A stretch of DNA of 64,000 nt from LMUY01 sp965276785 (GCA_965276785.1 OZ255629.1:3844001-3908000), one strand, 5' to 3'. Shown: positions 34,210-43,156, counted from the stretch's first letter. Made by a program: numbers and translations. The notes: a model not told the origin generated them from the sequence alone.

Positions 34210-35307
34210 ATGCAAAAATTTGGGCCGATCGTCGTCGCCATCCCCGCCCGCGATGAAGCCGACCGAATCGGTCCCTGCCTTGAAGCGCTCGACGGCCAGA
34301 CGGGCGTCCGGGCTGACCATATCGTGCTACTTGCCAACAATTGCGCGGACGCTACAGCCGCCACGGCGCGGGCGACGACGCTGCGTCCCTGCACCCGCTT
34401 GCACGTGCTGGAGCATCGGTTCCCTGCTGCGCAGGCCAGTGCTGGTCGCGCCCGGCGGTTGGCTATGCTGCGCGCAGCCGAACTTGCCGGGCCGGACGGC
34501 GTGCTGCTTACCACCGACGCCGACGGCCTGGTGGACCCGGATTGGATTTCGGCCAACCTGCGGGCGCTCGCGCGCGGAGCGGATGCCGTGGCGGGGTGGG
34601 TCGAGTTGCACCCTATCGAATGGGGGCAAATCCCTGCCAAGCTGCATGAGGACGACGCGCGGGAATGCGCCTACGACGCGGTATGTGACGAAATCCATGG
34701 CCTGCTGGACCCCGACCTGGCCGACCCGATGCCGCGGCATACACAACACTCGGGCGCCAGCATCGCGGTGACGGCGGCAGCCTATGCGAGCAGCGGTGGG
34801 GTTCCAGACGTGGCGTCGGGGGAAGATCGCGCCTTCATTGCGGCACTGCGCCGGGCCGATGCGCGGCTGCGGCATGCTCCGGAGGTGCACGTGACCGTGT
34901 CGGGCCGGATCGTCGGCCGCAGCACGGGGGGGATGGCGGACACCATCTGCCGCCGCTTGTCTGCGCCGGACGAGTTCCTGGACGATCGGTTGGAGCCAGC
35001 CGGAGCCTGCGCCCGCCGCGCCGAGTGCCGGGCGGCGTCGCGGCGGGCCTTCGCCGATCCGGACGGTGATCTCAGCGCCCTGGCGGAACGGTTGCAGCTC
35101 AGCCCGGCGCGGCTGCGGCGGCTGGTTGCGGCGCCGACGTTCGGCGCCGCCTGGGAGGCGGTGGAAGCCGCCGCTCCAGCGTTGCGCCGCTCGCTCGTCC
35201 GGGTGCGCGACCTCGCCGGGCAAATGGCGGCGGCCAACGCTATTTTGGCGGGGCTGCGGCAGAAACATCCAGCCGATCAATCCGATACAGCTCCTCTCGC
35301 GTCGTAA
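34210..35307 (+). CDS. family 2 glycosyltransferase
   Basis: 365 residues. The GT-A core starts with PIVVAIPARDEADRIGPCLEAL, the metal-binding acidic motif is LLTTDADGLVDPDW, and HSGASIAVTAAAYASSGG with SGEDRAFIAALRR forms the acceptor side. The C-terminal about 120 residues are helical. It converges with the methyltransferase gene and overlaps it by 68 bp. The neighbours (methyltransferase, PIG-L deacetylase, acyl-CoA dehydrogenase) suggest a shared modified-sugar or glycolipid product. Confidence 0.85.
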   Translation: MQKFGPIVVAIPARDEADRIGPCLEALDGQTGVRADHIVLLANNCADATAATARATTLRPCTRLHVLEHRFPAAQASAGRARRLAMLRAAELAGPDGVLLTTDADGLVDPDWISANLRALARGADAVAGWVELHPIEWGQIPAKLHEDDARECAYDAVCDEIHGLLDPDLADPMPRHTQHSGASIAVTAAAYASSGGVPDVASGEDRAFIAALRRADARLRHAPEVHVTVSGRIVGRSTGGMADTICRRLSAPDEFLDDRLEPAGACARRAECRAASRRAFADPDGDLSALAERLQLSPARLRRLVAAPTFGAAWEAVEAAAPALRRSLVRVRDLAGQMAAANAILAGLRQKHPADQSDTAPLAS

Positions 35308-35827
35308 GCGCTGGGGCCAGGCCGGCCGCCGCTATGAAGCGGCCGGCGGCGTCGTCGCCGGTGAGCGGGTAATCGGTCTCACCCAGGTAGTGCACCAGCA
35401 ACAGGCTGCCACCGGGCAGGATTGCGGCCATCGCGCGGGCGGCGGTGGCCGCTAGCGCGGCGGCGTCCAGGTAGTAGAGCACTTCGGAGAACACGATCAG
35501 GTCGAACCGTCCGGGTGGCCAGTCCTCCGGCACAGCGCGGCGCTCGAACTGCACGCCGGGGCAGTGGGTGCGGGCTTGCGCGAGGGCGGCCTGGGCCACG
35601 TCGAGGGCCAGCAAGGCGTCACAGCGCTGGGCCAGTTGACGGGTAAGGATACCAATCGAGCAGCCGACTTCGAGGCCGTTGTGGAACCGGCGGGGCGGCA
35701 GGGCGGCGATGGTGGCGGCGTATTTTTCGCGTTCGTAATTGCTGGTGGCAAAGCGCCAAGGGTCCGGATCGCCGGCATAAAGCGCCTCAAAGTAGCCGGG
35801 CGCAATCGTCTCGGTGCGGCGGGTCAT
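35240..35827 (-). CDS. class I SAM-dependent methyltransferase (NodS-like)
   Basis: 195 residues. The opening YFEALYAGDPDPWRFATSNYEREKY matches the NodS/nodulation-methyltransferase branch, and motif I is GLEVGCSIGILTRQLA. DLIVFSEVLYYLD is motif IV. NodS proteins N-methylate deacetylated amino sugars, which fits the adjacent PIG-L deacetylase. Its ATG overlaps the PIG-L stop (ATGA), so the two are translationally coupled. The substrate here is inferred only from family and context. Confidence 0.87.
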   Translation of the reverse strand: MTRRTETIAPGYFEALYAGDPDPWRFATSNYEREKYAATIAALPPRRFHNGLEVGCSIGILTRQLAQRCDALLALDVAQAALAQARTHCPGVQFERRAVPEDWPPGRFDLIVFSEVLYYLDAAALAATAARAMAAILPGGSLLLVHYLGETDYPLTGDDAAGRFIAAAGLAPALTTREELYRIDRLDVSAAAPPK

Positions 35828-36549
35828 GCGGGCAAGTAGAGTTCATCCGGCGTGTCGAACAGGGCCATGAACTCGGGCTGCATCTGGAAACCCGCCGGGT
35901 CGTCGGCGATCAGCCCATCCCACTGCGAGCGATGGCAGCGGATCGCGCGGCGCTTGGCGGCTTGCCAGGGCGCGATGGGCATGCGCGCGGCGAGGGTCTC
36001 GCCGAGTTCCGTCTCCGGCGGCAAGGTGCGCCCCCATACTGGATAGGCCCAATGCGCCACGCCCGCCTCGGCCGCTGCTGCTGCGGCGATGCGGTCGGCG
36101 GCGTCGTGGTCGCAATGCGGGTCGTGGCGCCAGGGTGCCAGCAGGCTGCGGCAGCCATGGGTGCGCAAGAGCTGGGCGACGGCGCTCGCGGCGGCGGCGA
36201 AGGCGGGGCCGGAGGTGGGCGCCGCGGTGTCCGGATAGCGCAGGAACACCACGCGCTCGGCGCCCAAGCCCAGGCAGGCGGCGGCGGCGAGGGTCTCCTG
36301 CTCGCGTAGCGCCCGCAGGCGCTCGGGCGGGTGGCTGCGCGAGTTCGGATGCGAGCCGGTGCCGTCGGTGAGCACCACGAGCAGCGGTGGCTGCCCGGCG
36401 CTGCACGCGGCCGCGATCAGGCCGCCGCAGCCGAGGCTCTCGTCGTCCGGATGCGGCGCCAGCACCAGGGCGGTGCCGCCAGTGATGGTGTCCAGGCTTA
36501 CTGCGGGCAGCGTCTGCGGTGCGGCAAACAGGGCGCCCACGGTGGTCAT
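35824..36549 (-). CDS. PIG-L family deacetylase
   Basis: 241 residues of the LmbE/PIG-L zinc deacetylase family: LVLAPHPDDESLGCGG at the N-terminus carries the His-Pro-Asp-Asp metal motif, and HDPHCDHDAADRIA provides the third metal ligand. These enzymes deacetylate GlcNAc-containing conjugates. The ATG of MTTVGALFAAPQ overlaps the acyl-CoA dehydrogenase stop by ATGA. It is the middle gene of a coupled three-gene unit ending in the NodS-like methyltransferase. Confidence 0.9.
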   Translation of the reverse strand: MTTVGALFAAPQTLPAVSLDTITGGTALVLAPHPDDESLGCGGLIAAACSAGQPPLLVVLTDGTGSHPNSRSHPPERLRALREQETLAAAACLGLGAERVVFLRYPDTAAPTSGPAFAAAASAVAQLLRTHGCRSLLAPWRHDPHCDHDAADRIAAAAAAEAGVAHWAYPVWGRTLPPETELGETLAARMPIAPWQAAKRRAIRCHRSQWDGLIADDPAGFQMQPEFMALFDTPDELYLPA

Positions 36550-37613
36550 TGCCGCAGCGACCAGGCGGCGGCTTCGGTCAGCACGGCGTCGGCGGCGGGC
36601 TGGCGCAGATAGGCGGCGAGGTCGCGGGCGATGCGCTCGGCCGGGTTGCCGCGCAACACCGCGGCCACGCCCAGCGAGCGCTGCGCCAGGCGGATCACGT
36701 CCAGGCCTGCCTGCTCTACGGCGATACGGGCCAGCCCGACATAGGCCACGGCATCCGGGCCGGCGTCGGCGGCTTCGGCCTGCGGCGCGGCGGCGGCCAT
36801 CCACAGCCGGGCGGTCTCGGCGGCGACCAGCGCCTCGCCCAGGCGCGCCTGCTGGTGCGGGTCCCCTGCCCGGCCGCGCGCCTGCAGTTGCTGGCGGATC
36901 TGTTCCACCAGCGCCTCAATGCCGCCGAGCGTCACGGCGGAGGTGCGCCAGGCGCCACAGGACAGGTCGGGTTCGCGCAGGTAGTCGCCCGGGGCGCCAA
37001 ACACCACCGCGTCGGCGCCGGTGAACTGCATCTGCCCGGTGGCGGCGGCGCGCATGCCGGCCAGGCCGCCAGGCAAGGCCGCGGCGCGGCAGCCATGGGT
37101 GACGTCGGCATAGGCCAGCCGGGTGTCGCCCAGCCGGTCGGTGGCGGTGACGACGGCGCGGGTGACATGGCCGGCGGCGGAGCAGAACTGCTTCTCGCCA
37201 TGGAGTTGGCCGCCGGCGACGGTGAGGCCGGCCGTGGGCGGGTCGGTCACCCAGAGTGCGGTCAAGTGGCCGGCGGCCGTGTGGGAGGCGGCGCGTTGCT
37301 GCAGCTCGGCATCACCGTAGCGGAAGACCAGCCGCAGCGCGTTGACATGCGCCTCGACCAGCCGGCCGAGCGCCAGGTTGCCGTGGCCGAGCAGGCGGAA
37401 CATCTGCATCGCTGCGCCCGCCGCCGCCGGGTCGGTGCCCAGGCCGGCGCCCCCGAGGGCTGCCGGCACGGGTGCATGCAGCAGCCCGGCGTCGCGCAGG
37501 TCCGCGATGTCCTCGGCGGGGAAGGCGGCGGCGGCGTCCAGCCCGGCGGCGCGGCGCTGGAGCGTGGGGAGGCAGGCTTCCAAGCGCGCCAGTAGGGCCG
37601 TGGACGAGTGCAT
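36546..37613 (-). CDS. acyl-CoA dehydrogenase-like flavoprotein
   Basis: 355 residues with the acyl-CoA dehydrogenase layout: an N-terminal helical domain (FPAEDIADLRDAGLLHAPVP), a beta-domain with LTALWVTDPPTAGLTV, and a C-terminal helical domain with AQRSLGVAAVLRGNPAERIARDLAAYLRQP. It is shorter than most family members and the usual catalytic glutamate is not obvious, so it may oxidise something other than an acyl-CoA. It begins at the ATG of MHSSTALLARLE; a much longer open frame upstream on this strand runs across two opposite-strand genes and is not coding. Confidence 0.8.
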   Translation of the reverse strand: MHSSTALLARLEACLPTLQRRAAGLDAAAAFPAEDIADLRDAGLLHAPVPAALGGAGLGTDPAAAGAAMQMFRLLGHGNLALGRLVEAHVNALRLVFRYGDAELQQRAASHTAAGHLTALWVTDPPTAGLTVAGGQLHGEKQFCSAAGHVTRAVVTATDRLGDTRLAYADVTHGCRAAALPGGLAGMRAAATGQMQFTGADAVVFGAPGDYLREPDLSCGAWRTSAVTLGGIEALVEQIRQQLQARGRAGDPHQQARLGEALVAAETARLWMAAAAPQAEAADAGPDAVAYVGLARIAVEQAGLDVIRLAQRSLGVAAVLRGNPAERIARDLAAYLRQPAADAVLTEAAAWSLRQ

Positions 37614-37700
37614 GGCGGAGCAAACCGGCGGCGCGGCCGCGAGTTGCGCCGTGGCGCGCATAGGCTTGGTGCGGCGGCGAAATGCCGTTACATCGGGAGC

Positions 37701-38366
37701 ATGGCGTTCCACGGAGATCTGTCCCGCCGGCGGGACCGCGCGGCGGCCTGGCGCGACTCGCTGCTGGTGGACCACGCGGTGTTCCGGGTGCTGTGGGACA
37801 ACCTGGCGGAGGTGATCCCGGGCAAGCTGTATCGCTCCAATCATCCTACCCCGGCGCGTTTGGCCGCGGCCAAGCGGCGGTTGGGCTTGCGCACGCTGAT
37901 CAACCTGCGCGGCTATCGCCAGTGCGGCTCGGACGCGCTCTCCCGCGACGCTTCGGCCGAGCTTGGACTGCACCATGTCGATATGGCGTTCGAGAGCCGC
38001 GGGGCGCCGCATCGCGACCGCATCCTGCGCTTCGCCGGTCTCTACCGCAGCATGGAGACGCCGGCGCTGATGCACTGCAAGTCGGGCGCGGACCGGGCGG
38101 GGCTGGCGGCCGGGCTGGCGGTGCTGCTGGAAGGCGGCCGCAGCGCCGATGCGCTGGCGCAGCTGTCCTGGCGGTTCGGGCATTGGAGCCGCTCGCGCAC
38201 CGGGATCCTGGACGCGTTCTTCGTGCGCTACGCGGCCGAGGCGGAGGGCCGCCGGCCGTTCCTCGACTGGGTGGAGCATGAGTATGACGAGGCGGCGCTG
38301 CGGCGGGACTTCGTGGCGGGCGGGTTGAGCTCGTTCCTGGTGGACCGGGTGCTGGTGCGGGAGTAA
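37701..38366 (+). CDS. tyrosine/dual-specificity phosphatase family protein
   Basis: 221 residues. The phosphatase P-loop C-x5-R is in LMHCKSGADRAGLAAG (Cys126, Arg132), preceded by KLYRSNHPTPARL and LGLRTLINLRGYRQC typical of bacterial DSP-like enzymes. HWSRSRTGILDAFF follows. It probably dephosphorylates tyrosine or a phospholipid/phosphosugar. An ATG behind CGGGAGC is used. The gene diverges from the acyl-CoA dehydrogenase gene with 87 bp between the starts. Confidence 0.85.
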   Translation: MAFHGDLSRRRDRAAAWRDSLLVDHAVFRVLWDNLAEVIPGKLYRSNHPTPARLAAAKRRLGLRTLINLRGYRQCGSDALSRDASAELGLHHVDMAFESRGAPHRDRILRFAGLYRSMETPALMHCKSGADRAGLAAGLAVLLEGGRSADALAQLSWRFGHWSRSRTGILDAFFVRYAAEAEGRRPFLDWVEHEYDEAALRRDFVAGGLSSFLVDRVLVRE

Positions 38367-38390
38367 GCCCGAACGCATCGGGAGGTGAGC

Positions 38391-39005
38391 ATGTCCAGCC
38401 AGCTCTATTTCGCCTTCGTCGCTGCCGTCGTGGTGCTGATGCTGATCCCGGGGCCGAACGTGGCGCTGATCGTCGCCAACAGCGTGGCGCATGGGGCGCG
38501 CTACGGGTTGCTGACCGTCGCCGGGACGGTGGCGGCGCAGGTGGTGCAGCTCAGCTTGGTGGCGCTGGGGCTGGCGGGGTTCCTGGGTGCGATGGGGTCC
38601 TTGATGGGCTGGGTGCGCTGGGCCGGGGTCGCCTACCTGCTGTATCTCGGCTGGCAGCAGTGGCGGGCGCCGGCGGCCGATCTGTCTGCGACGCGGCCGG
38701 AGCGGCGCGATAGCCGGGCGATGGTGCGGCGTGCGGTGCTGGTGTCGCTGTCCAATCCCAAGACGCTGCTGTTCTATGGTGCGTTCTTGCCGCAGTTCGT
38801 CGTGCCGGGCCGGGCGCTCGAGGGGCAGATGGCGGTGCTGGGCGTGACGTTCGTCGGGCTGGCGGCCACGATCGATAGCCTTTGGGCGCTGCTGGCGGCG
38901 CGGGCCAGGCTGCTGCTGGCGCGGCACGCCCGGTTGCGCAACCGGGTCAGCGGCGGCTGCCTGTTTGGCGCCGCGCTGGGGTTGGTAGCCGCCCGCGCGA
39001 GCTGA
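38391..39005 (+). CDS. LysE/RhtB family translocator
   Basis: 204-residue, six-helix amino-acid exporter family protein: LMLIPGPNVALIVANSVAHGARYG and the second conserved region VSLSNPKTLLFYGAFLPQFV are diagnostic. It acts in the inner membrane and probably exports an amino acid or related metabolite. ATG at 38391 is used because GGGAGG is correctly spaced; a GTG two codons earlier is too close to it. It sits between a phosphatase and a formamidase-like gene on the same strand, at 24 and 19 bp. Confidence 0.9.
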   Translation: MSSQLYFAFVAAVVVLMLIPGPNVALIVANSVAHGARYGLLTVAGTVAAQVVQLSLVALGLAGFLGAMGSLMGWVRWAGVAYLLYLGWQQWRAPAADLSATRPERRDSRAMVRRAVLVSLSNPKTLLFYGAFLPQFVVPGRALEGQMAVLGVTFVGLAATIDSLWALLAARARLLLARHARLRNRVSGGCLFGAALGLVAARAS

Positions 39006-39024
39006 AGCAGCAGGAGCATCCCTC

Positions 39025-39966
39025 ATGGCCACGCATCACATCCCCGCCACGCCCGAGACCATCCGCTGGGGTATCTTCGATGCCGGTTTCCCGCCGCTGC
39101 TCACCGTGCAGTCCGGCGACACGGTGGTGTTGGAATGCCTCTCCGGCACGCCCGAGATGCTGCCGCCGGCGGCCAGCGGGTTCACGGTTCCGCCGGGTCT
39201 ACTGGCGATCCACCAGGCCAATCCGCCGCGCATGGCGGGCCACATCCTGACCGGGCCGGTGGCGGTGGCGGGGGCGGAACCCGGCGATACGCTGGAAGTG
39301 CGCATCGAGGCCATCGAGTTGGGGGCGGATTGGGGGTATTGCGGTTTCCGCCCGCTTGCCGGCACCCTGCCGGAGGACTTTCCCGAGCGATTCATCAGTC
39401 ACATCGCAGTGGACCGGGGGCGCCGCGTGGGCACCCTGCCCTGGGGTACGGAATTGGCGCTGCAGCCGTTCTTCGGCGTGATGGGGGTGGCGCCGCCGCC
39501 GAACTACGGGGCTATCTCCACCAAGGAGCCGCGGGAGCATGGCGGCAACCTCGACAACAAGGAATTGGGCGCCGGGTCGACGCTGTTCCTGCCGGTGTGG
39601 GTGCCCGGCGGCAACTTCTCCGCCGGGGACGGCCATGGCGTGCAGGGCGACGGGGAGGTTTGCATCAATGCGCTGGAGACCTGCCTGACCGGCACGTTCA
39701 CCTTCGTGCTGCACAAGGGTGGGGGGCTCGCCTATCCACGGGGTGAGACCGCCACCCACTACATTAGCATGGGGATGAACGAGGACCTCGACCTGGCCAT
39801 GAAGCAGGCGCTCCGGCAGATGATCGGCTTCATTTGCAGCCGCTCGAACCGGTCGCCGGAAGAGGCGTACGCATTCTGCTCGCTGGCCGTGGACTTCCGG
39901 GTGACGCAGACGGTGAACGGGGAGAAGGGTGTGCACGGCATGCTGCGGAAGGGGCTGCTGTTTTAA
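39025..39966 (+). CDS. acetamidase/formamidase family protein
   Basis: 313 residues matching the FmdA/AmdA family of beta-structured, metal-dependent amidases: the sequence has GHILTGPVAVAGAEPGDTLEVRI, PREHGGNLDNKELGAGSTLFLPV and SAGDGHGVQGDGEVCINALE. Substrates include formamide and acetamide, releasing ammonia. Full length with a normal N-terminus after CAGGAGC. It may form an operon with the LysE-like exporter upstream. Confidence 0.9.
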   Translation: MATHHIPATPETIRWGIFDAGFPPLLTVQSGDTVVLECLSGTPEMLPPAASGFTVPPGLLAIHQANPPRMAGHILTGPVAVAGAEPGDTLEVRIEAIELGADWGYCGFRPLAGTLPEDFPERFISHIAVDRGRRVGTLPWGTELALQPFFGVMGVAPPPNYGAISTKEPREHGGNLDNKELGAGSTLFLPVWVPGGNFSAGDGHGVQGDGEVCINALETCLTGTFTFVLHKGGGLAYPRGETATHYISMGMNEDLDLAMKQALRQMIGFICSRSNRSPEEAYAFCSLAVDFRVTQTVNGEKGVHGMLRKGLLF

Positions 39967-40080
39967 CCCTACTGGTTGTGGCCCTGGGCTGAGTTACCCA
40001 CAAGTTTTTGTCTACTAGTGCTGGTATCGAGCGCTGTCTCCCGCTACCGTATCCGGTGTGAGGTTGTGGGGGCACATACC

Positions 40081-40545
40081 ATGGAATGGACGGACGACGT
40101 TATCGGCCGGCTGAAAGCATTGTGGCTGGAGGGGCATTCCACGGCGGAGATCGGCCGCAGGATGGGCATCTCCAAGAATGCCGTGGTGGGCAAGGCGCAT
40201 CGCTTGAACCTGGCGGGCCGGCCATCCCCGATCCGGCGCGGCCCCCCCGGCCAGCGGCCGCGCCGCGCCGCCGTGAAGCGCGTGACCGGTCCGACCCTGC
40301 CAACCCTGGCGGCGGCGGCGCTACGGGAGGCGGGGCCCACGCCGCCGCCGCCGGCCGCGCCATTGCGGGCGGTGCGCACCGGCGGGGGTGGCCGGTTGAT
40401 TCCGTGTTGCTGGCCGATTGGGGAGCCGGGCACGCGGAGTTTCCGGTTTTGCGACGACGAGTCGCTGCCGGGCAAACCTTATTGTGCAATCCATGCCTCG
40501 CGGGCTTACGTCCGGGTGAAGGACAAGCGCGAGGAGGCGGCTTAA
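40081..40545 (+). CDS. gcrA: GcrA cell-cycle regulator
   Basis: 154 residues. The N-terminal helix-turn-helix (MEWTDDVIGRLKALWLEG with HSTAEIGRRMGISKNAVVGKAHRLNL) is the hallmark of GcrA, an alphaproteobacterial factor that binds sigma70 and activates CcrM-methylated promoters. The C-terminal zinc-like region is CCWPIGEPGTRSFRFCDDESLPGKPYC. No GANTC site is seen in the 114 bp upstream. It is a useful taxonomic marker and appears intact. Confidence 0.96.
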   Translation: MEWTDDVIGRLKALWLEGHSTAEIGRRMGISKNAVVGKAHRLNLAGRPSPIRRGPPGQRPRRAAVKRVTGPTLPTLAAAALREAGPTPPPPAAPLRAVRTGGGGRLIPCCWPIGEPGTRSFRFCDDESLPGKPYCAIHASRAYVRVKDKREEAA

Positions 40546-40610
40546 CGGACCGGGGCAGTTGCTCGAATGTTACGGCTTGCTGACCGAGGGCTTACGTCGC
40601 ATGCCGGTCT

Positions 40611-40644
40611 GCGTGGATGGCCGGCTCAAGTCCGGCCATGACGC
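40611..40644 (+). repeat. REP-like palindromic repeat unit
   Basis: A 34-bp hairpin unit: GCGTGGATGGCCGG, a short loop containing AAGT, then CCGGCCATGACG. It is almost identical to the copy at 58211 and close to the copies at 41658 and 41743. It lies in the gap after gcrA. Confidence 0.7.
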
Positions 40645-40684
40645 GCTATGGGGATGCCTGATGACTTAGGAAGGTCCTTTGCGG

Positions 40685-41308
40685 CTATGGGTTGAGGGCG
40701 CGCGCGAGCGTCAGTGCGCCGTAGAGGCTGAGCAAGAGGCTCGCCAGCACATTGAGCCAGCGCAGGACATCCGGCGTGGCTCGCGTCCGCATGGCGCCGA
40801 TGGCGCCGTTGAAGCCGACCCACCACACCACGGCGGCGCAGAGCAGGCCGAGCAGGGACGCCGCCTCCAATCCAACAGAACCCGCATGCGTCAAGTCGGC
40901 CGAGGCGAGGGCGGCCAGCATGAGCAGCGGGCCGAGCGGATTGACCAGGTTGACCAGCATCGCGGAGAGATAGGCGCGGGCCGGCGAGGGAGCGCCACGG
41001 ACGAGGCGGCTGGGCGCAGCGCGCTCGCGCAGCAAGGTGCGTGTTGCCATGCCGATTAGGACCAGGCCGCCTGCGGTATTCAGGACATGCTGACTGCTCG
41101 CCAGCCAGGGTCCGGCGGCATCGAGGCCGGCGACGATCAGGCAAGCGTACGTGACGGTGACGGTGGCGGCGCCGAGCCCGGTGCTGATGCCGATTTTGGC
41201 CCCGAACGCGAGCGTCCGCTGCGCGCATAAGAGACTGATTGGACCCACCGGCACGACGACGGAAAGCCCGACCAGAAAGCCAGCAGAAACAGCGTGGAAC
41301 AGCGTCAT
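40685..41308 (-). CDS. LysE family amino-acid exporter
   Basis: 207 residues: VVVPVGPISLLCAQRTLAFGAKIG at the first helix-loop and MLVNLVNPLGPLLMLAALAS later identify LysE/RhtB. It has about six hydrophobic helices. It is distinct from the LysE-like protein encoded at 38391 and on the opposite strand. Upstream of its ATG lies about 540 bp with no gene but with a small palindrome and a REP cluster. Exported substrate unknown. Confidence 0.88.
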   Translation of the reverse strand: MTLFHAVSAGFLVGLSVVVPVGPISLLCAQRTLAFGAKIGISTGLGAATVTVTYACLIVAGLDAAGPWLASSQHVLNTAGGLVLIGMATRTLLRERAAPSRLVRGAPSPARAYLSAMLVNLVNPLGPLLMLAALASADLTHAGSVGLEAASLLGLLCAAVVWWVGFNGAIGAMRTRATPDVLRWLNVLASLLLSLYGALTLARALNP

Positions 41309-41390
41309 TGCATCTCACTTCAGCCGCGTCGGTTGACCTCGATGGCGAAGGCGGTGGCTTTGTGAGCGACCGGCCATGCTGCCACTTTAG

Positions 41391-41409
41391 GAATATGAAC
41401 CTTATATTC
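41391..41409. promoter_or_regulatory. small palindrome upstream of the LysE exporter gene
   Basis: GAATAT and ATATTC form a 6-7-6 inverted repeat about 83 bp upstream of the lysE-like start, in an otherwise GC-rich stretch. It could be a regulator site; nothing identifies the protein. Confidence 0.35.
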
Positions 41410-41657
41410 GAACAAAAAGGGAACGAGAAGCCCCTCGCTCCGATGACAGGTCTCACGCTGTCGTGAGGCAGTGTGGGGGCGCGGCGTGGACTAGGCAGAG
41501 GCCGACGTCGAAGTATAGATGCAATGATTTCCTTGAAATATATGCAACTGACGTAGTCACGGCTAACCGGCGCTCGTGTGCGGCTCGCACTTTGTGGACG
41601 CCTGAGCAAATCCACGGCTCTCCGGTTCACGGTCTCCCGTTTGCGAATACAGTTGAT

Positions 41658-41776
41658 CGTCATGCCCGTGCGTGACACGGGCATCCACGCGGTGCGGCTG
41701 GCCAAGGCAATTCCTGACGTGCCCGACTGTGCAGCGAGCACCGCGTGGATGCCCGGATCAAGTCCGGGCATGACGG
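41658..41776. repeat. two REP-like units in inverted orientation
   Basis: Unit one (41658-41690) and unit two (41743-41776) each fold into a hairpin (CATGCCCG... and ...CCGGGCATGACGG). They also face each other, with matching outer GCACCGCG sequences, so the whole block can form one long stem. The variant is GCCCGG in place of the GGCCGG in the copies at 40611 and 58211. Confidence 0.7.
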
Positions 41777-41817
41777 TAAACCATTGTTTTATATCGCCCT
41801 TGATAAATTGGACAACT

Positions 41818-41841
41818 GTGGATCAAGTCCTGGCATGACGA
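41818..41841 (+). repeat. partial REP-like unit
   Basis: GTGGATCAAGTCCTGGCATGAC, a diverged partial copy missing one stem arm, 42 bp after the inverted pair. The gap from 41309 to 41980 holds no gene that I can support. Confidence 0.5.
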
Positions 41842-41980
41842 CAACCTGTTGCGAGACGGTTTAGCGCCAGCTTTTGGTTGCGGGCTGGTGCTGGGTTCGG
41901 CATGGTTGGGTGAGATTGGTGGAGCGGAGGCCTATGATCGTCCATCCTATCGCCGTCGTGCGCTGTTGGAGCGGCGGGCG

Positions 41981-43117
41981 TTGAGCCGGCCCTTGGTTCT
42001 GTCCGGCGGCCGGGTGATCGACCCGTCGCAGGGCTTGGACGCGGTGAGCGACGTCGCCTTTGCCGATGGTAAGGTTATTCCTACGGGCGAGACCCAGCGC
42101 TACGGCGATGCCGATGTGCGCGACGTGGCCGGAAAAATCGTGACGCCGGGGCTGATCGATCTTCACACCCATGTCTATTGGGGTGGCACGTCGCTGGGTG
42201 TGGATGCGGATGCTTATGGCCGGTCCAGCGCGGTGACCACCTGCGTGGACACCGGGTCGGCGGGGCCGGGCAACTTCGCCGGGTTCCGCAAGCACGTGAT
42301 CGAGCCGGCCCGGGTGCGCATCCTGGCGTATCTGCACGTATCGTATGCCGGGATTTATGCCTTCTCCAACCGCGTCATGGTGGGGGAAAGCCACGACATC
42401 CGCTTGATGGCGCCGCGCGATGCGATGGAGGTCGCCAACGCCAACAAGGACTTGATCGTCGGCATCAAGGTTCGCATTGGGAGGATCGCGAGCGGCGACT
42501 CGGGGATTGCGCCGCTCGACGTGGCGCTGATTGTGGCCGACGAGATCAACCTGCCGCTGATGGTGCATATCGACGAGCCGCCGCCGTCGTACTCGGCGGT
42601 GGTCGAGCGGCTGCGGCCCGGCGACGTGCTGACGCATTGCTACCGGCCGTTCCCCAACGCGCCGATAGACGGGCGCGGTGCGGTGCGGGCGGCGGTGCTG
42701 GCGGCGCGCGAGCGAGGGGTGATCTTTGATATCGGGCACGGCAAAGGCAGCTTCTCGTGGCAGACGGCGCGGGCGATGATGGCGGCCGGGTTTGCGCCCG
42801 ACGTGATCTCCTCGGACGTGCACACGCTGTGCATCAATGGGCCGGCCTACGACCAGGTCACGACGATGTCGAAGTTCCTTTATCTCGGCATGCCCCTGGG
42901 GGAGATCGTTGCTGCCTCGACGGTGAACGCCGCGCGGGCGCTGCAGCGGCCCGAGCTGGGCAGCCTGCGGCCCGGCAGCGTTGCGGATGCGAGCATCCTC
43001 GACGTCAAGCAAGGGCGCTTCCGGTACGAGGACGTGCTCGGCGAGTTCGTGACGGGGGAGCAGCGCATCACGGCGGAAGGCCTGGTGGTGGGCGGCCAAT
43101 GGTGGGACGCGGCGTGA
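41981..43117 (+). CDS. amidohydrolase-superfamily metallohydrolase (deacetylase/dihydroorotase-like)
   Basis: About 378 residues with LVLSGGRVIDPSQGLDAVSDVAF at the N-terminus and the metal motif GLIDLHTHVYWGG (H-x-H). The bridging lysine is probably in KDLIVGIKVRIG, with metal histidines in VHIDEPPPSY and LTHCYRPFPNAP and the catalytic aspartate in VISSDVHTLCINGPA. It resembles the EF_0837/AHA_3915-type amidohydrolase subgroup. The start is uncertain: the frame is open to 41849, but the TTG at 41981 has GGAG correctly placed and gives the typical N-terminus. It is followed by a sugar-type ABC transporter. Confidence 0.85.
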   Translation: MSRPLVLSGGRVIDPSQGLDAVSDVAFADGKVIPTGETQRYGDADVRDVAGKIVTPGLIDLHTHVYWGGTSLGVDADAYGRSSAVTTCVDTGSAGPGNFAGFRKHVIEPARVRILAYLHVSYAGIYAFSNRVMVGESHDIRLMAPRDAMEVANANKDLIVGIKVRIGRIASGDSGIAPLDVALIVADEINLPLMVHIDEPPPSYSAVVERLRPGDVLTHCYRPFPNAPIDGRGAVRAAVLAARERGVIFDIGHGKGSFSWQTARAMMAAGFAPDVISSDVHTLCINGPAYDQVTTMSKFLYLGMPLGEIVAASTVNAARALQRPELGSLRPGSVADASILDVKQGRFRYEDVLGEFVTGEQRITAEGLVVGGQWWDAA

Positions 43118-43156
43118 GGGCACGGCTTAGGTTTCACCGAAGCGAAGGAGCGTGCC

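Noticed and set aside
37614..39032. Long minus-strand open frame extending the acyl-CoA dehydrogenase by more than 470 residues
   Set aside because: It crosses the phosphatase and LysE genes in antisense, is rich in Arg/Pro/His/Gln and lacks domains; it is a GC-rich shadow frame.
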